DNA from: JAYFQE01 sp034927345
GTDB taxonomy: Bacteria > Bacillota > Clostridia > Saccharofermentanales > UBA5734
DNA: 64,000 nucleotides
NCBI GenBank assembly: GCA_034927345.1
Contig: JAYFQE010000018.1
Location: forward strand, 83,019 to 147,018
Direction: 5' to 3'
Shown: one piece after another, positions 17,773 through 26,281 of the stretch
Position numbering within the stretch: the first letter of the stretch is position 1
Layout of the letters: each line of letters opens with the position of its first letter
Made by a program: the position numbers and the translations under genes
The notes under the pieces: model-generated
Database searches by the model: none
What the model saw: only the letters and a program-made list of their open reading frames with translations
Told to the model about the DNA's origin: nothing

Positions 17773-18741
17773 CTGTTTGATCGGCATGAGCAGGTCCAGC
17801 TGCAAATCATAAGGCTCATTTTTTGCCAGGTTAACATAATGGAAATAATTCAAGTGCTCTTCCAGACAACCGTCCATACATTCAGGATCGCCAAGATCGG
17901 CCAGGTATTGGTCGCTCTGTTTAACCCAATCATAAAGCCATTCCCATTCTTCAAAAGAACCGATCGGAATCATATGGGCGGCGTATAGCCCGCCGCGGAA
18001 TTGCTTCTTGACAAGAAGCTCGGGAACCGTCATGTCGTCCGGTATGGTGACCCATCTTTCATAACCATATTCTGAACGGTCAGGCGAGGGATTGGGATGA
18101 TTAAACCCATAATGTCGGATATCCGGCTTGATTTTACATAAACCGCTTTCCCGTACAAATTGATCCAACAGCCGGCCGGCGTTCTCCTCAGGATTCTCGC
18201 CGATAAAATGGCTGGCCGCGACGGTCGCCGGCGGTAAGTAAACGATTCGGACATCATTCAGCTTTGCCGGACGGCTCTTTGCAGTCTGAATATTCTCCAT
18301 TGACTTGTCCTCCTTAAAATTTATTTTTGTAACGATTAGCGTATCGACCATCTTCAACATGGACTCGCTGTTCAGAAATTCCAGTTTAACCGGGGTTGGT
18401 ATGTTTTTATTCAGGACGTGAATCAATGTCTGGATAATGGTTTTTATTTGCGAAAGGGACGCCAGTTCATCGTCGAGTTCGCGTACATAATTCTGAAAGA
18501 CTTGTAGAGCCAAGACCGCATCGCCGTTTTTCAATATAAGATCAATTTGCTTCAGGGGTATCCTTAATTTCCGCAAAATGATAATCTGCTGCAGCCTGGT
18601 TATCGCGGCTTCGTCGTAGGTCCGATAAGCATAATCATCTTTTTTGATAGAATCTAGAAGCCCGATCTGTTCATAATAACGAAGCGTCCGCGTTGAGATG
18701 CCAAGCGCTTTCGATACTTGACTGATTGTTTGTAAGTCCAT
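17755..18741 (-). CDS. MerR-family regulator with C-terminal effector-binding domain
   Basis: A 328-residue protein. Residues 1-70 are a MerR winged helix (ISQVSKALGISTRTLRYYEQ then IGLL and YRTYDEAAITRLQQI), residues about 75-120 are the dimerisation coiled coil, and residues about 150-320 look like a GyrI-like/AraC effector-binding domain. Such regulators bind drugs or small hydrophobic ligands and activate promoters with long spacers. There is no adjacent transporter on the same strand, so the target is not obvious from context. Start ATG 18741 follows GAAAGGAGGG. Confidence 0.85.
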   Translation of the reverse strand: MDLQTISQVSKALGISTRTLRYYEQIGLLDSIKKDDYAYRTYDEAAITRLQQIIILRKLRIPLKQIDLILKNGDAVLALQVFQNYVRELDDELASLSQIKTIIQTLIHVLNKNIPTPVKLEFLNSESMLKMVDTLIVTKINFKEDKSMENIQTAKSRPAKLNDVRIVYLPPATVAASHFIGENPEENAGRLLDQFVRESGLCKIKPDIRHYGFNHPNPSPDRSEYGYERWVTIPDDMTVPELLVKKQFRGGLYAAHMIPIGSFEEWEWLYDWVKQSDQYLADLGDPECMDGCLEEHLNYFHYVNLAKNEPYDLQLDLLMPIKQKKEQP

Positions 18742-18762
18742 GCCGACCCTCCTTTCGTTACA

Positions 18763-18793
18763 ACTGTAAATCTTTACGCGACGTCAAAGTCAA
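18763..18793 (-). promoter_or_regulatory. Long-spacer promoter of the MerR gene
   Basis: On the minus strand TTGACT (18793-18788) and TACAGT (18768-18763) are 19 bases apart, the spacing typical of MerR-controlled promoters. A GTAAA/TTTAC dyad (18766-18777) overlaps the -10 side. Autoregulation is inferred. Confidence 0.45.
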
Positions 18794-18916
18794 TAGCGTT
18801 TCAAGGATTTCGACCAACGGTCTGAATAAGCGGGCCGGTTCTTGACGCCGGCATGCTTCTGCCCCTATTATGAACCGGCCCGGCAAAAACCGGTATAAAT
18901 AATTTCTGCTGCAACA

Positions 18917-19138
18917 TTATTGATTTTTATCGCGGCGAACACATGAAATAGCCATAAACAATCCGATCATAAACATCAGCCAAAAAATAAAGAAAACTAA
19001 AAGCATACCGGTGAAGTAAAGGGTGTCGAGAAGGCCGGCCTTTGATATGTTATCTGTACATAATTCGCTGATGATTATGCCGACCATGCCAATATTGCCG
19101 TTAAATAACAACACAAGAGAAAGAATAAATTTTTTCAT
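18917..19138 (-). CDS. Small two-segment membrane protein
   Basis: A 73-residue protein starting at ATG behind a clear GAGGTG. Two hydrophobic segments (residues about 3-27 and 40-65) are joined by a short polar loop with one Cys, and the tail is basic (RRDKNQ). I do not recognise a family. No paired gene is evident. The ribosome binding site and composition support a real gene rather than chance. Confidence 0.55.
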   Translation of the reverse strand: MKKFILSLVLLFNGNIGMVGIIISELCTDNISKAGLLDTLYFTGMLLVFFIFWLMFMIGLFMAISCVRRDKNQ

Positions 19139-19144
19139 AAAGCA

Positions 19145-19534
19145 CCTCTTAACAGTGTATTCATCAGATCATTGCGATTCTCTATATCATAACGACTGGA
19201 TCATGCAGATCGTTACAGGATCGGCATCATAAAATGAAAAATCAGCAATGAGCATAGTGCAGGTAACGAAAAATTGTGCGTATAGCATAAGGCCGATATT
19301 GGGCAAAACGGCGATTTTGCTAGTTCTGGATGGATTCCCGATATATCGATCAATACAGGAGTGAGTAATCGTGTTTAAGATAATAAATATTTCTGTTTAT
19401 TTGACGGAGCTTTAATCATTGGCTACGATGATGGAATGTTTTTATTCGGGATGTTTTATATGAACCCCAAAACGCAATAACGATTTATTAAACTGAATGA
19501 ATTCGAATGATTTTAGTTAATCGTCGGCTGCCCA
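19145..19534. other. Intergenic region before the T-box promoter
   Basis: No supported gene lies here. Base composition is more A+T-rich than the surrounding genes. Short open frames on either strand lack ribosome binding sites. I see no repeat or structured element. Confidence 0.5.
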
Positions 19535-19563
19535 TTGACTTCTTTTCTTTGTTTTGGTAGCAT
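19535..19563 (+). promoter_or_regulatory. Promoter of the T-box leader transcript
   Basis: TTGACT (19535-19540) and TAGCAT (19558-19563) are 17 bases apart. Transcription would begin near 19570, just upstream of the first T-box stem. Confidence 0.6.
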
Positions 19564-19584
19564 ACTTTGTAATTGAAAAGAATA

Positions 19585-19885
19585 AATGCGATGACAGGGA
19601 ATACACACCGTGTTTAAGCTTCAGAGAGCTGTTGGCTGCTGTGAAACAGCGCTTGAAGCGGATTGTGGTCTCACCCTTGAGCAGTTGCCTGAAAGCCGGT
19701 TCTTGTTTGATAGGCCGGCGATTAAGCGTAATCGGGATTCTCGCCGTTATCAGGAGAAGGTGTTTGTCCGAAGGGACAGATGCTGTTGAGCGGGTATGTT
19801 TTCATACCAAAAAGAGTGGTACCGCGGAAGTGTCGAGCTTTCGTCTCTGGCAGTTAAAGGCTTGGAGACGAAGGCTTTTTTGTTT
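19585..19885 (+). promoter_or_regulatory. T-box leader riboswitch, apparent Leu (CUC) specifier
   Basis: The leader carries the canonical parts in order. AGAGAG with a GCTGTTGG...GAAACAGC upper stem (about 19624-19650) marks stem I. The specifier strand GTGGTCTCACCCTTGAG follows (about 19666-19682), with CTC then A directly before the closing CCC. The T-box sequence AGAGTGGTACCGCG is at 19813-19826. The intrinsic terminator has a stem around TTCGTCTC/GAGACGAA and a T run (about 19836-19882). In TGGT, the last T would pair with discriminator A73, as in leucine tRNAs. T-boxes bind uncharged tRNA and allow readthrough when that amino acid is short. The T-box call is firm; the specifier register is inferred, and GTC (Val) or TCT (Ser) are the shifted alternatives. 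Confidence 0.9.
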
Positions 19886-19946
19886 CCCGGCAAAGCGCTT
19901 ATTTGGGCCGGACCCGTTTTCGGCATCTGGACGAACGGAGGAATTT

Positions 19947-22481
19947 ATGATGAAGATCGCATTTTCAACCTTAGGCTGCCCGGATTTTGATTGGCCGGAT
20001 ATTTATTCGATGGCTAAGGATTTTGGGTTTAGCGGCATAGAAATCCGCGGACTGGGAAGAGAAATTTTTACGGTGAAGGCGCCGCCTTTTACCGATAAAC
20101 AATTGCCGCAGACCATCAAGCTGCTGGCAAAACTGCGTCTGGAGATCCCTTGTCTTTCTTCAGGATGCTGCTTGAAATTTGCCGATCAGGCTGACCGGAA
20201 TTATGAGGAGATCAGCGCCTATATTTTACTGGCGGAGAAGCTCGGAACACCTTATGTCCGGATTCTGGCCGATCTTGAGCCGCAAGCCGCGGGGGATGTG
20301 GATGACGAGGTCGTTTTGGCGCAGCTGCGGCGTCTGATTCCGGTTGCTGAAGCCCATAAGGTTACTATGCTGATTGAAACCAACGGCGTTTATGCCGATA
20401 CTTCACGGCTGTGCCATTTGCTGGAACAGGCGGCCAGCGATGCCGTAGCCGCATTGTGGGACTTTCATCACCCTTATCGTTATGCCGGCGAAAAACCAGG
20501 TAAGACCGTACAGAACCTGGGGGCCTTTATCAAATACGTTCATGTCAAGGATTCGGCGGCGATTGACGGGACAATTCAATACCGGATGATGGGCGAAGGC
20601 GATTTGCCGATTGAGGAAATGATGTTCGCCTTGCGTTCGATCAACTATGAAGGTTACATATCATTGGAATGGGTCAAACGTTGGGCGGCCGATTTGAGCG
20701 ACGCCGGCATTGTTTTTCCGCAATTTGCCAACTATATGAGCCGTTATCTGGAACAGGGCTCAGCCAGAGGCCGTTTGTTTGACAACCGCGCTAAAACCGG
20801 CAAATTCATCTGGGAAAAGGAAACCTTGATTGATCTGACATTTCCTCAGGTTCTGGACCGGATGGTGGACGAATTTCCGGATCAGTATGCTTTCCGGTAC
20901 ACAACGCTGGATTACACCCGCACCTATGCCGAATTCCGCGATGATGTCGACCGCTTTGCCCGGTCGTTGATCGCGTTGGGCGTGAAACAAGGCGATCATG
21001 TCGCCATTTGGGCGACCAATGTTCCGCAGTGGTACATAACTTTCTGGGCGACAACCAAGATCGGCGCCGTCCTGGTAACGGTCAATACGGCGTATAAAAT
21101 CTATGAAGCCGAATATTTGCTGCGGCAATCGGATACTCATACGCTGGTCATGATCGACGGCTACAAGGACTCCGACTATGTCGGCATCATCAAAGAGCTC
21201 TGCCCGGAACTGGCCGCTGCCGAAAACGGCAAGCCGCTGCATATGAAGCGGCTGCCCTTTCTGCGCAACATCATTACGGTCGATTCGCGCCAGCCGGGCT
21301 GCCTGACCTGGGATGAGGCGCTGGATCAGGGAGAAAGAGTTCCGCTGGAGGAAGTCCATCGGCGCGCGGTATCCTTGAACAAGCATGATGTCTGCAACAT
21401 GCAATATACGTCAGGGACAACCGGCTTCCCCAAGGGGGTTATGCTGACCCATTATAATGTTGTGAATAACGGCAAAAACATCGGCGACTGCATGGATCTT
21501 TCAACGGCCGACCGCATGATGATCCATGTGCCGATGTTCCATTGCTTTGGCATGGTGCTGGCGATGACCGCGTCGATGACTCATGGCGTGACGCTTTCGC
21601 CGATGCCTTATTTTTCGCCGAAGCTCTCGCTGGCCTGCATCAATAAGGAAAAGATAACCTGTTTCCATGGCGTACCGACCATGTTTATTGCCATGCTGGA
21701 GCACGAGGATTTTCCGAAAACAGATTTTTCTTATATGAGGACCGGCATTATGGCCGGCAGCCCCTGCCCGGTCAAAGTGATGCAGGATGTGGTCGACAAA
21801 ATGCACATGACGGAGATAACGATTGTTTTTGGCCAGACCGAATCGTCGCCGGGCTGCACGCAGAGCCGGGTGGACGATTCTCTGGAACTGCGCGTCAATA
21901 CGGTCGGCCGCAATTTGCCGGGCGTCGAATGCAAGATCGTCGATCCGCAGACAGGCGAGGATCTGCCCAATCATGTCGACGGCGAATTTGTTGCCCGCGG
22001 TTATAACATCATGAAGGGCTACTATAAAATGCCCGAAGCGACCGCGGCGGCCATCGATGAGGACGGCTGGCTCCATACGGGCGACCTGGCGCGCCGCGAT
22101 GATCAGGGCAATTATAAAATAACCGGCCGGATCAAAGACATGATTATCCGCGGCGGCGAAAACATTTACCCGAAAGAAATCGAAGAATTTATTTATACAC
22201 ATCCTTTGGTGAAGGATGTTCAGGTGATCGGCGTTCCGGACCGCCAATACGGCGAGGAGATCATGGCTTGCGTTATTCTGAAGGAAGGCGCGGTTTTGAG
22301 CGAAGATGATCTGAAAGCTTATATCCGTTCCCATATGGCGAAACACAAGACCCCGCGTTATGTCGATTTTGTCAGCGAATTTCCGATGAACGCCGCCGGC
22401 AAGATCATGAAATACAAAATGCGTGAAGCGGCGGTGGAAAAACTCGGCTTGCAGGCCGACAGCCGCATCGAAACAGCCTGA
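19947..22481 (+). CDS. TIM-barrel (AP endonuclease 2-like) fused to acyl-CoA synthetase
   Basis: An 844-residue two-domain protein starting at ATG 19947 six bases after GGAGG; the frame upstream is the T-box leader and not coding. Residues 1-260 are a xylose isomerase-like/AP endonuclease family 2 TIM barrel, with metal-ligand-type positions in MLIETNGVY, ALWDFHHPY, YVHVKDS and ISLEWVKRW. Residues about 290-840 are an ANL-superfamily AMP-forming synthetase: YTSGTTGFPKGV (about 487), FGQTESSPG (about 628), GWLHTGDLA (about 708) and the C-terminal catalytic Lys in NAAGKIMKYK. It is closest in feel to the FadD/YngI acyl-CoA ligases. The acyl substrate is unknown; leucine-type T-box control suggests a branched short-chain acid, which is inference. 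No stop or frameshift separates the domains. Confidence 0.88.
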   Translation: MMKIAFSTLGCPDFDWPDIYSMAKDFGFSGIEIRGLGREIFTVKAPPFTDKQLPQTIKLLAKLRLEIPCLSSGCCLKFADQADRNYEEISAYILLAEKLGTPYVRILADLEPQAAGDVDDEVVLAQLRRLIPVAEAHKVTMLIETNGVYADTSRLCHLLEQAASDAVAALWDFHHPYRYAGEKPGKTVQNLGAFIKYVHVKDSAAIDGTIQYRMMGEGDLPIEEMMFALRSINYEGYISLEWVKRWAADLSDAGIVFPQFANYMSRYLEQGSARGRLFDNRAKTGKFIWEKETLIDLTFPQVLDRMVDEFPDQYAFRYTTLDYTRTYAEFRDDVDRFARSLIALGVKQGDHVAIWATNVPQWYITFWATTKIGAVLVTVNTAYKIYEAEYLLRQSDTHTLVMIDGYKDSDYVGIIKELCPELAAAENGKPLHMKRLPFLRNIITVDSRQPGCLTWDEALDQGERVPLEEVHRRAVSLNKHDVCNMQYTSGTTGFPKGVMLTHYNVVNNGKNIGDCMDLSTADRMMIHVPMFHCFGMVLAMTASMTHGVTLSPMPYFSPKLSLACINKEKITCFHGVPTMFIAMLEHEDFPKTDFSYMRTGIMAGSPCPVKVMQDVVDKMHMTEITIVFGQTESSPGCTQSRVDDSLELRVNTVGRNLPGVECKIVDPQTGEDLPNHVDGEFVARGYNIMKGYYKMPEATAAAIDEDGWLHTGDLARRDDQGNYKITGRIKDMIIRGGENIYPKEIEEFIYTHPLVKDVQVIGVPDRQYGEEIMACVILKEGAVLSEDDLKAYIRSHMAKHKTPRYVDFVSEFPMNAAGKIMKYKMREAAVEKLGLQADSRIETA

Positions 22482-22515
22482 TGGCCCGAGCAGGCTGGCG
22501 TTCGCCCAATCAGAG

Positions 22516-22959
22516 TCAGGCCAGCGCGTGCTGCCTGACTTTGATGACGAGCCTGACCAGCGAAGATACGAGAAGGATGCCTAAAGCCAGGGAACCGGCT
22601 ATGGCAAGCGTATGCAGGCCGGTTTCCATAAAGGCGGCGGTATCGCCGTTGATGGCATATTCCATAGTGTAGTAAATGCCGCTTCCCGGAACCAGGGGCA
22701 GCAAGGCGATGATCAGGAAAACCATAACCGGCGTTTTATGAATGCGCGCCATGATTTCGGCATATATCGATAAGGCGATCGTGGCCAGAAAGAATTGCAT
22801 GATATCATTCTGCAAGCCGGCGCACAGCAAATAGACCAGCCAGCCCAGGGCGCCGCCCAGAGATGCAAACAACATTTTCAAGCCGCGCAGGTTGTAAACC
22901 AGGCAGAAACCGAGGCAGGCGGCTAATGAATAGAGGCAAGATAAAAAAATCTCATGCAT
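22516..22959 (-). CDS. Threonine/serine exporter, small ThrE_2-type subunit
   Basis: A 147-residue protein with about four to five hydrophobic segments, including FLIIALLPLVPGSGIYYTM, the conserved LxPGSGxY motif of the DUF3815/ThrE_2 family. In many Firmicutes the ThrE exporter is split into this short protein and a longer partner. Here the longer gene ends 13 bases upstream, so the two form an operon. The complex likely exports Thr, Ser or related amino acids; the substrate is inferred from family. Confidence 0.82.
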   Translation of the reverse strand: MHEIFLSCLYSLAACLGFCLVYNLRGLKMLFASLGGALGWLVYLLCAGLQNDIMQFFLATIALSIYAEIMARIHKTPVMVFLIIALLPLVPGSGIYYTMEYAINGDTAAFMETGLHTLAIAGSLALGILLVSSLVRLVIKVRQHALA

Positions 22960-22972
22960 GGCGCTATTCCCC

Positions 22973-23728
22973 CTAAATCAGCCGCAGCACAGTTAAAGCA
23001 AGGCCGGTGCCCAAGGCAATGGCCGTTGCGGTAAGCAGCGCCTCAGTCAGCTTGGTTATGCCGGCGATCAGATCGCCGGCGATGATATCCTGCATGCTGG
23101 TGGTCATCGAAACGCCGGGAACCAGATTCATTAAGGTGCCGATAATGATCTTATCCATATGGTCCGCCAGTCCGATCCGGATGGCCAGGAAAGCTACGGT
23201 TGCGGTAATGGCGCTTCCGGCCAGATTAATAAAAAAAGGATTAGTGTGAAAACGGGACATGGCACGTAAAACAAGCCTTAATAGGGCGCCGCATAAAATG
23301 GCGACGCAGGCGTCGAGCGCCGTACCCCCGAAAAAAAGCGTAAAGGCAAAAGAAATTAAAGCATAAGCCAGAATCTGGACCGGATAACTGAAAATCGGGC
23401 TTTCATCGATTTTTTTCAGGTTTTGCCGGACTTGTTCAAAAGACGGGGTGTCATGGCATATCCGCCGGCAGAGGTCATTTAGCAAGGTGACCTGGCCGAG
23501 GTTTGTATCCCGCGAATAAATCCGTTTGATGCGGGTCAGGGGCGTGACGCCGGTTTCCCGGATCGTGACGATAATACAGGACGGGATGGCGAAAACGTCG
23601 CAGCTTTCAACGCCGTAAGACAGAATGATCCGTTGGATGGATTCCTCGACGCGGGAAATTTCCGCTCCGTTCTCCAGAAGACGATAACCGGCCTCGATAG
23701 CCGTATCCAGCAACTCATCATGATTCAT
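22973..23728 (-). CDS. Threonine/serine exporter, large ThrE_1-type subunit
   Basis: A 251-residue protein. The soluble N-terminal part (ENGAEISRVEESIQRIILSYG, then FAIPSCIIVTI) and the following five hydrophobic segments with LVPGVSMTTSMQDII match the DUF1212/ThrE_1 family. I place the start at ATG 23728, preceded by CAGGTGG. The longer frame to 23851 would prepend a basic, low-complexity stretch that does not look like the family. It is the first gene of the two-gene exporter operon. Confidence 0.85.
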   Translation of the reverse strand: MNHDELLDTAIEAGYRLLENGAEISRVEESIQRIILSYGVESCDVFAIPSCIIVTIRETGVTPLTRIKRIYSRDTNLGQVTLLNDLCRRICHDTPSFEQVRQNLKKIDESPIFSYPVQILAYALISFAFTLFFGGTALDACVAILCGALLRLVLRAMSRFHTNPFFINLAGSAITATVAFLAIRIGLADHMDKIIIGTLMNLVPGVSMTTSMQDIIAGDLIAGITKLTEALLTATAIALGTGLALTVLRLI

Positions 23729-23843
23729 GCGCCTAAAACCACCTGCGCCGGCGCGGCCGGGCCGCGCTGCTCTCCTTTTTATTGCTGTCATTTTATCATG
23801 ATTTCCGGTTTGACAAAACATCTTGCCGCCTTGCGTGATCTTA

Positions 23844-23872
23844 ATGAGCAAAAAGCGGTTCTATGATATAAT
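23844..23872 (+). promoter_or_regulatory. Extended -10 promoter of the SPFH operon
   Basis: TATAAT (23867-23872) is preceded by TGA (23864-23866), an extended -10 element; the -35 region (ATGAGC) is poor. The start codon of the SPFH gene lies 48 bases downstream. Confidence 0.6.
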
Positions 23873-23920
23873 CAAAGTGTTACCGACATAATCTGTCACG
23901 GACATGAAGGAGGTATCCCA

Positions 23921-25150
23921 ATGGGTATCATCAAAGCAATTGCCAGCGCGATCGGCGGATCGTTGGCCGATCAGTGGCTGGAGGTTCTGGAACCCGATGA
24001 AATGAGCGGCACGACGGTTTTCACCCGCGGCGTCAAAGTCCGTAAAGATGACCGACGCAACGGCAATGTTAAGGGAACCGACGATACGGTATCCAACGGT
24101 TCGGTGATCCACGTTTATCCCAACCAGTTCATGATGGTTGTCGATGGCGGCAAGGTCGTCGATTATACTGCCGAAGAGGGATACTACACGGTGAATAATT
24201 CATCGCTGCCTTCTCTTTTTTCCGGCGGCTTCGGCGATTCGCTGAAAGAAACCTTCAACCGCATTAAATATGCCGGCGTCACGCCGATGTCGCAGAAGGT
24301 TTTTTATGTCAATTTGCAGGAAATCAAAGGCATCAAGTTCGGCACAAAGAATGCCCTGAACTATTTTGACCGGTTTTATAATTCCGAGTTATTTTTACGG
24401 GCTCACGGCACATATTCGATAAAAATAACCAATCCGCTGCTGTTTTATCAGGAAGCGATACCGAGAAATCAGGACCGTGTCGATATCGAAGATATCAATG
24501 AACAATACCTGTCCGAATTTTTGGAAGCGCTGCAGGCGACCATGAACCAGATGTCGGTCGACGGTATACGGATTTCGTTTGTGGCGGCCAAGAGCCGTGA
24601 ACTGAGCCAATATATGGCGAATGTTCTGGATGAGAGCTGGAAAAAGATGCGCGGCTTTGAAATTCAGGCCGTCGGCATCGCGAATATTTCCTATGATGAT
24701 GAATCGAAAGAATTAATCAATATGCGCAATAAAGGCGCTATGCTGAGCGATCCGACGGTGCGCGAAGGATATGTCCAGGGCTCGGTCGCCCGCGGGCTGG
24801 AAGCGGCCGGATCAAATGAAGCCGGCAGCGCCGCCACTTTTATGGGCATGGGCATCGGCATGCAAGCCGGCGGCGGTTATATGGGCGGCGCGTCGCAGGC
24901 CAATCTCCAACAGATGCAGCAAAACCAGCAAAATGCGCCGGACCGGCAGCCGCAGCCGGCTGAACCGGCAGCGGCCTCCAATGTCGCGGCGGCAGCCGTT
25001 TGGACCTGCAGCTGCGGATCCGTCAATAACGGCAAATTCTGCCCGAATTGCGGCAATAAACAGCCGGAAGTCGTTCAATGTGCTCATTGCGGCCATCAAA
25101 TGCCCGGTCCGAAACCAAAGTTCTGTCCGGAATGCGGTAATCCGTTTTAA
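23921..25150 (+). CDS. SPFH-domain protein with C-terminal zinc ribbons (YdjI-like)
   Basis: A 409-residue protein behind GAAGGAGG. Residues about 1-290 form the SPFH (virion core/YdjI-like) domain, including VIHVYPNQFMMVVDGGKVVD and the MSVDGIRISFVAAKSRELSQ region. A Met-Gly-Gln-rich linker (about 300-350) follows. Then come two zinc ribbons with CxC/CxxC pairs: WTCSCGSVNNGKFCPNCGNK and CAHCGHQMPGPKPKFCPECG. SPFH proteins form membrane-associated scaffolds; this subfamily is soluble and linked to envelope stress in Bacillus. It heads a three-gene set with the zinc-ribbon membrane protein and TPM protein. Confidence 0.85.
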   Translation: MGIIKAIASAIGGSLADQWLEVLEPDEMSGTTVFTRGVKVRKDDRRNGNVKGTDDTVSNGSVIHVYPNQFMMVVDGGKVVDYTAEEGYYTVNNSSLPSLFSGGFGDSLKETFNRIKYAGVTPMSQKVFYVNLQEIKGIKFGTKNALNYFDRFYNSELFLRAHGTYSIKITNPLLFYQEAIPRNQDRVDIEDINEQYLSEFLEALQATMNQMSVDGIRISFVAAKSRELSQYMANVLDESWKKMRGFEIQAVGIANISYDDESKELINMRNKGAMLSDPTVREGYVQGSVARGLEAAGSNEAGSAATFMGMGIGMQAGGGYMGGASQANLQQMQQNQQNAPDRQPQPAEPAAASNVAAAAVWTCSCGSVNNGKFCPNCGNKQPEVVQCAHCGHQMPGPKPKFCPECGNPF

Positions 25151-25180
25151 GACAGCCGACAGCGTTGTGGAGGATAAAAG

Positions 25181-26281
25181 ATGCCGACATTGAGTATCAA
25201 ATGTCCCAATTGCGGTGGCGGCTTGCAATTCGATCCGGATTCCCAGAAATCGAAGTGCGAGTATTGCCTGAGCGAGTTTACCCCGGAAGACCTGGCGGCT
25301 TACGAGCAGGCGCAGGCTGAAAAGAAAGCAGCCGGCGAAACCGGGCAGCCCGGGCAATCCGAGCAGTCTGATCAGTCCGAGCAGTCTGATCAGTCCGATC
25401 AGTCCGATCGGCAGCTGGTTACCTACATCTGCAACAGCTGCGGCGCCGAAGTGGTCACCGAGGCCACGACATCGGCGACGTTTTGCTATTACTGCCATAA
25501 TCCGGTTCTTCTGACCGAACGGCTGACCGGCGCTTTCAAACCAGATAAAATCATTCCTTTTGCGCTGGATAAGGAGAAAGCAATCCAAACTTTTTTGAAA
25601 TGGGCGAAGAAGAGGCGGTTTGTGCCGCCCGGCTTTTACAGCGCGTCTCAGCTCGAAAAAATAACAGGGCTTTATATCCCATATTGGATGGCCGACTTCC
25701 GCGCCGATGTCGATTATGCCGGCAAGGGAGTCAATCTGCGGGTCTGGTATGCCGGAAATATGGAATATACGGAGCATAAGGAATTTACGATCCAACGTCA
25801 GGGATCGATCGATATCGACCATGTCCATGAAGTGGCGATCCGTAAAATCGACAAGGCTTTGATCGATTCCATCACGCCATATGACGAAATGCAGGCGGTC
25901 GATTTTTCGATGCCTTATCTGAGCGGCTTTTTTGCCGAGAAATACGACATCCAGAAAGAAGAAGCCAAGCTGGTTATCGAGGAAAAGACCCGCCGGTATG
26001 CCAATATGCTGATGCAGGAAAGTATCGGCACTTATAACAAAGTGACGATGGAACGCTCCAATATGAATTTGGCTGTCAAGGATTGGCATTATACGCTCCT
26101 GCCGACCTGGATCCTGACCTATCAGTATCGGGGCAAGACTTATGTCTATGCCGTGAACGGCCAAAACGGCAAGACCAACGGCGAACTGCCGGTGGACAAA
26201 CGTAAACTGAGCCTGGCGTCCGGCGTGATCGCCGCCTGCCTGTTTGTCCTTGCTTTACTGGGGGGGCTTTGGATATGGTAA
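25181..26281 (+). CDS. Zinc-ribbon protein with C-terminal membrane anchor
   Basis: A 366-residue protein. The N-terminus has a zinc ribbon (IKCPNCGGGL then CEYC), followed by a low-complexity Ser-Glu-Gln-Asp repeat (residues about 55-80), then a second ribbon (YICNSCGAEVV then CYYC). A long central domain of unknown function follows (YIPYWMADF, LPTWILTYQYRG). The end is a single hydrophobic segment of about 20 residues, so the bulk of the protein faces the cytoplasm. Proteins of this design commonly accompany SPFH and TPM genes in Clostridia. The 3' end overlaps the next gene by seven bases. Confidence 0.75.
   Translation: MPTLSIKCPNCGGGLQFDPDSQKSKCEYCLSEFTPEDLAAYEQAQAEKKAAGETGQPGQSEQSDQSEQSDQSDQSDRQLVTYICNSCGAEVVTEATTSATFCYYCHNPVLLTERLTGAFKPDKIIPFALDKEKAIQTFLKWAKKRRFVPPGFYSASQLEKITGLYIPYWMADFRADVDYAGKGVNLRVWYAGNMEYTEHKEFTIQRQGSIDIDHVHEVAIRKIDKALIDSITPYDEMQAVDFSMPYLSGFFAEKYDIQKEEAKLVIEEKTRRYANMLMQESIGTYNKVTMERSNMNLAVKDWHYTLLPTWILTYQYRGKTYVYAVNGQNGKTNGELPVDKRKLSLASGVIAACLFVLALLGGLWIW
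25361..25405 (+). repeat. In-gene tandem repeat
   Basis: The 18-base unit GAGCAGTCTGATCAGTCC occurs twice without change, followed by a half unit GATCAGTCC. It encodes a Glu/Asp-Gln-Ser run in the linker of the zinc-ribbon protein and could vary in length by slippage without a frameshift. Confidence 0.8.

Noticed and set aside
19554..19946. N-terminal extension of the TIM-barrel/synthetase fusion
   Set aside because: The sequence is the T-box leader; a strong ribosome binding site and ATG lie at 19947.
21501..22346. Minus-strand open frame inside the acyl-CoA synthetase domain
   Set aside because: Antisense shadow, His- and Arg-rich composition typical of mirrored coding sequence.
25361..25405. 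CRISPR-like repeat
   Set aside because: Contiguous 18-base units without spacers inside a coding sequence.
24812..26164. Minus-strand open frame of 450 codons across the SPFH and zinc-ribbon genes
   Set aside because: Spans two real genes on the other strand; its Gly-Leu repeats come from the in-gene tandem repeat read backwards.
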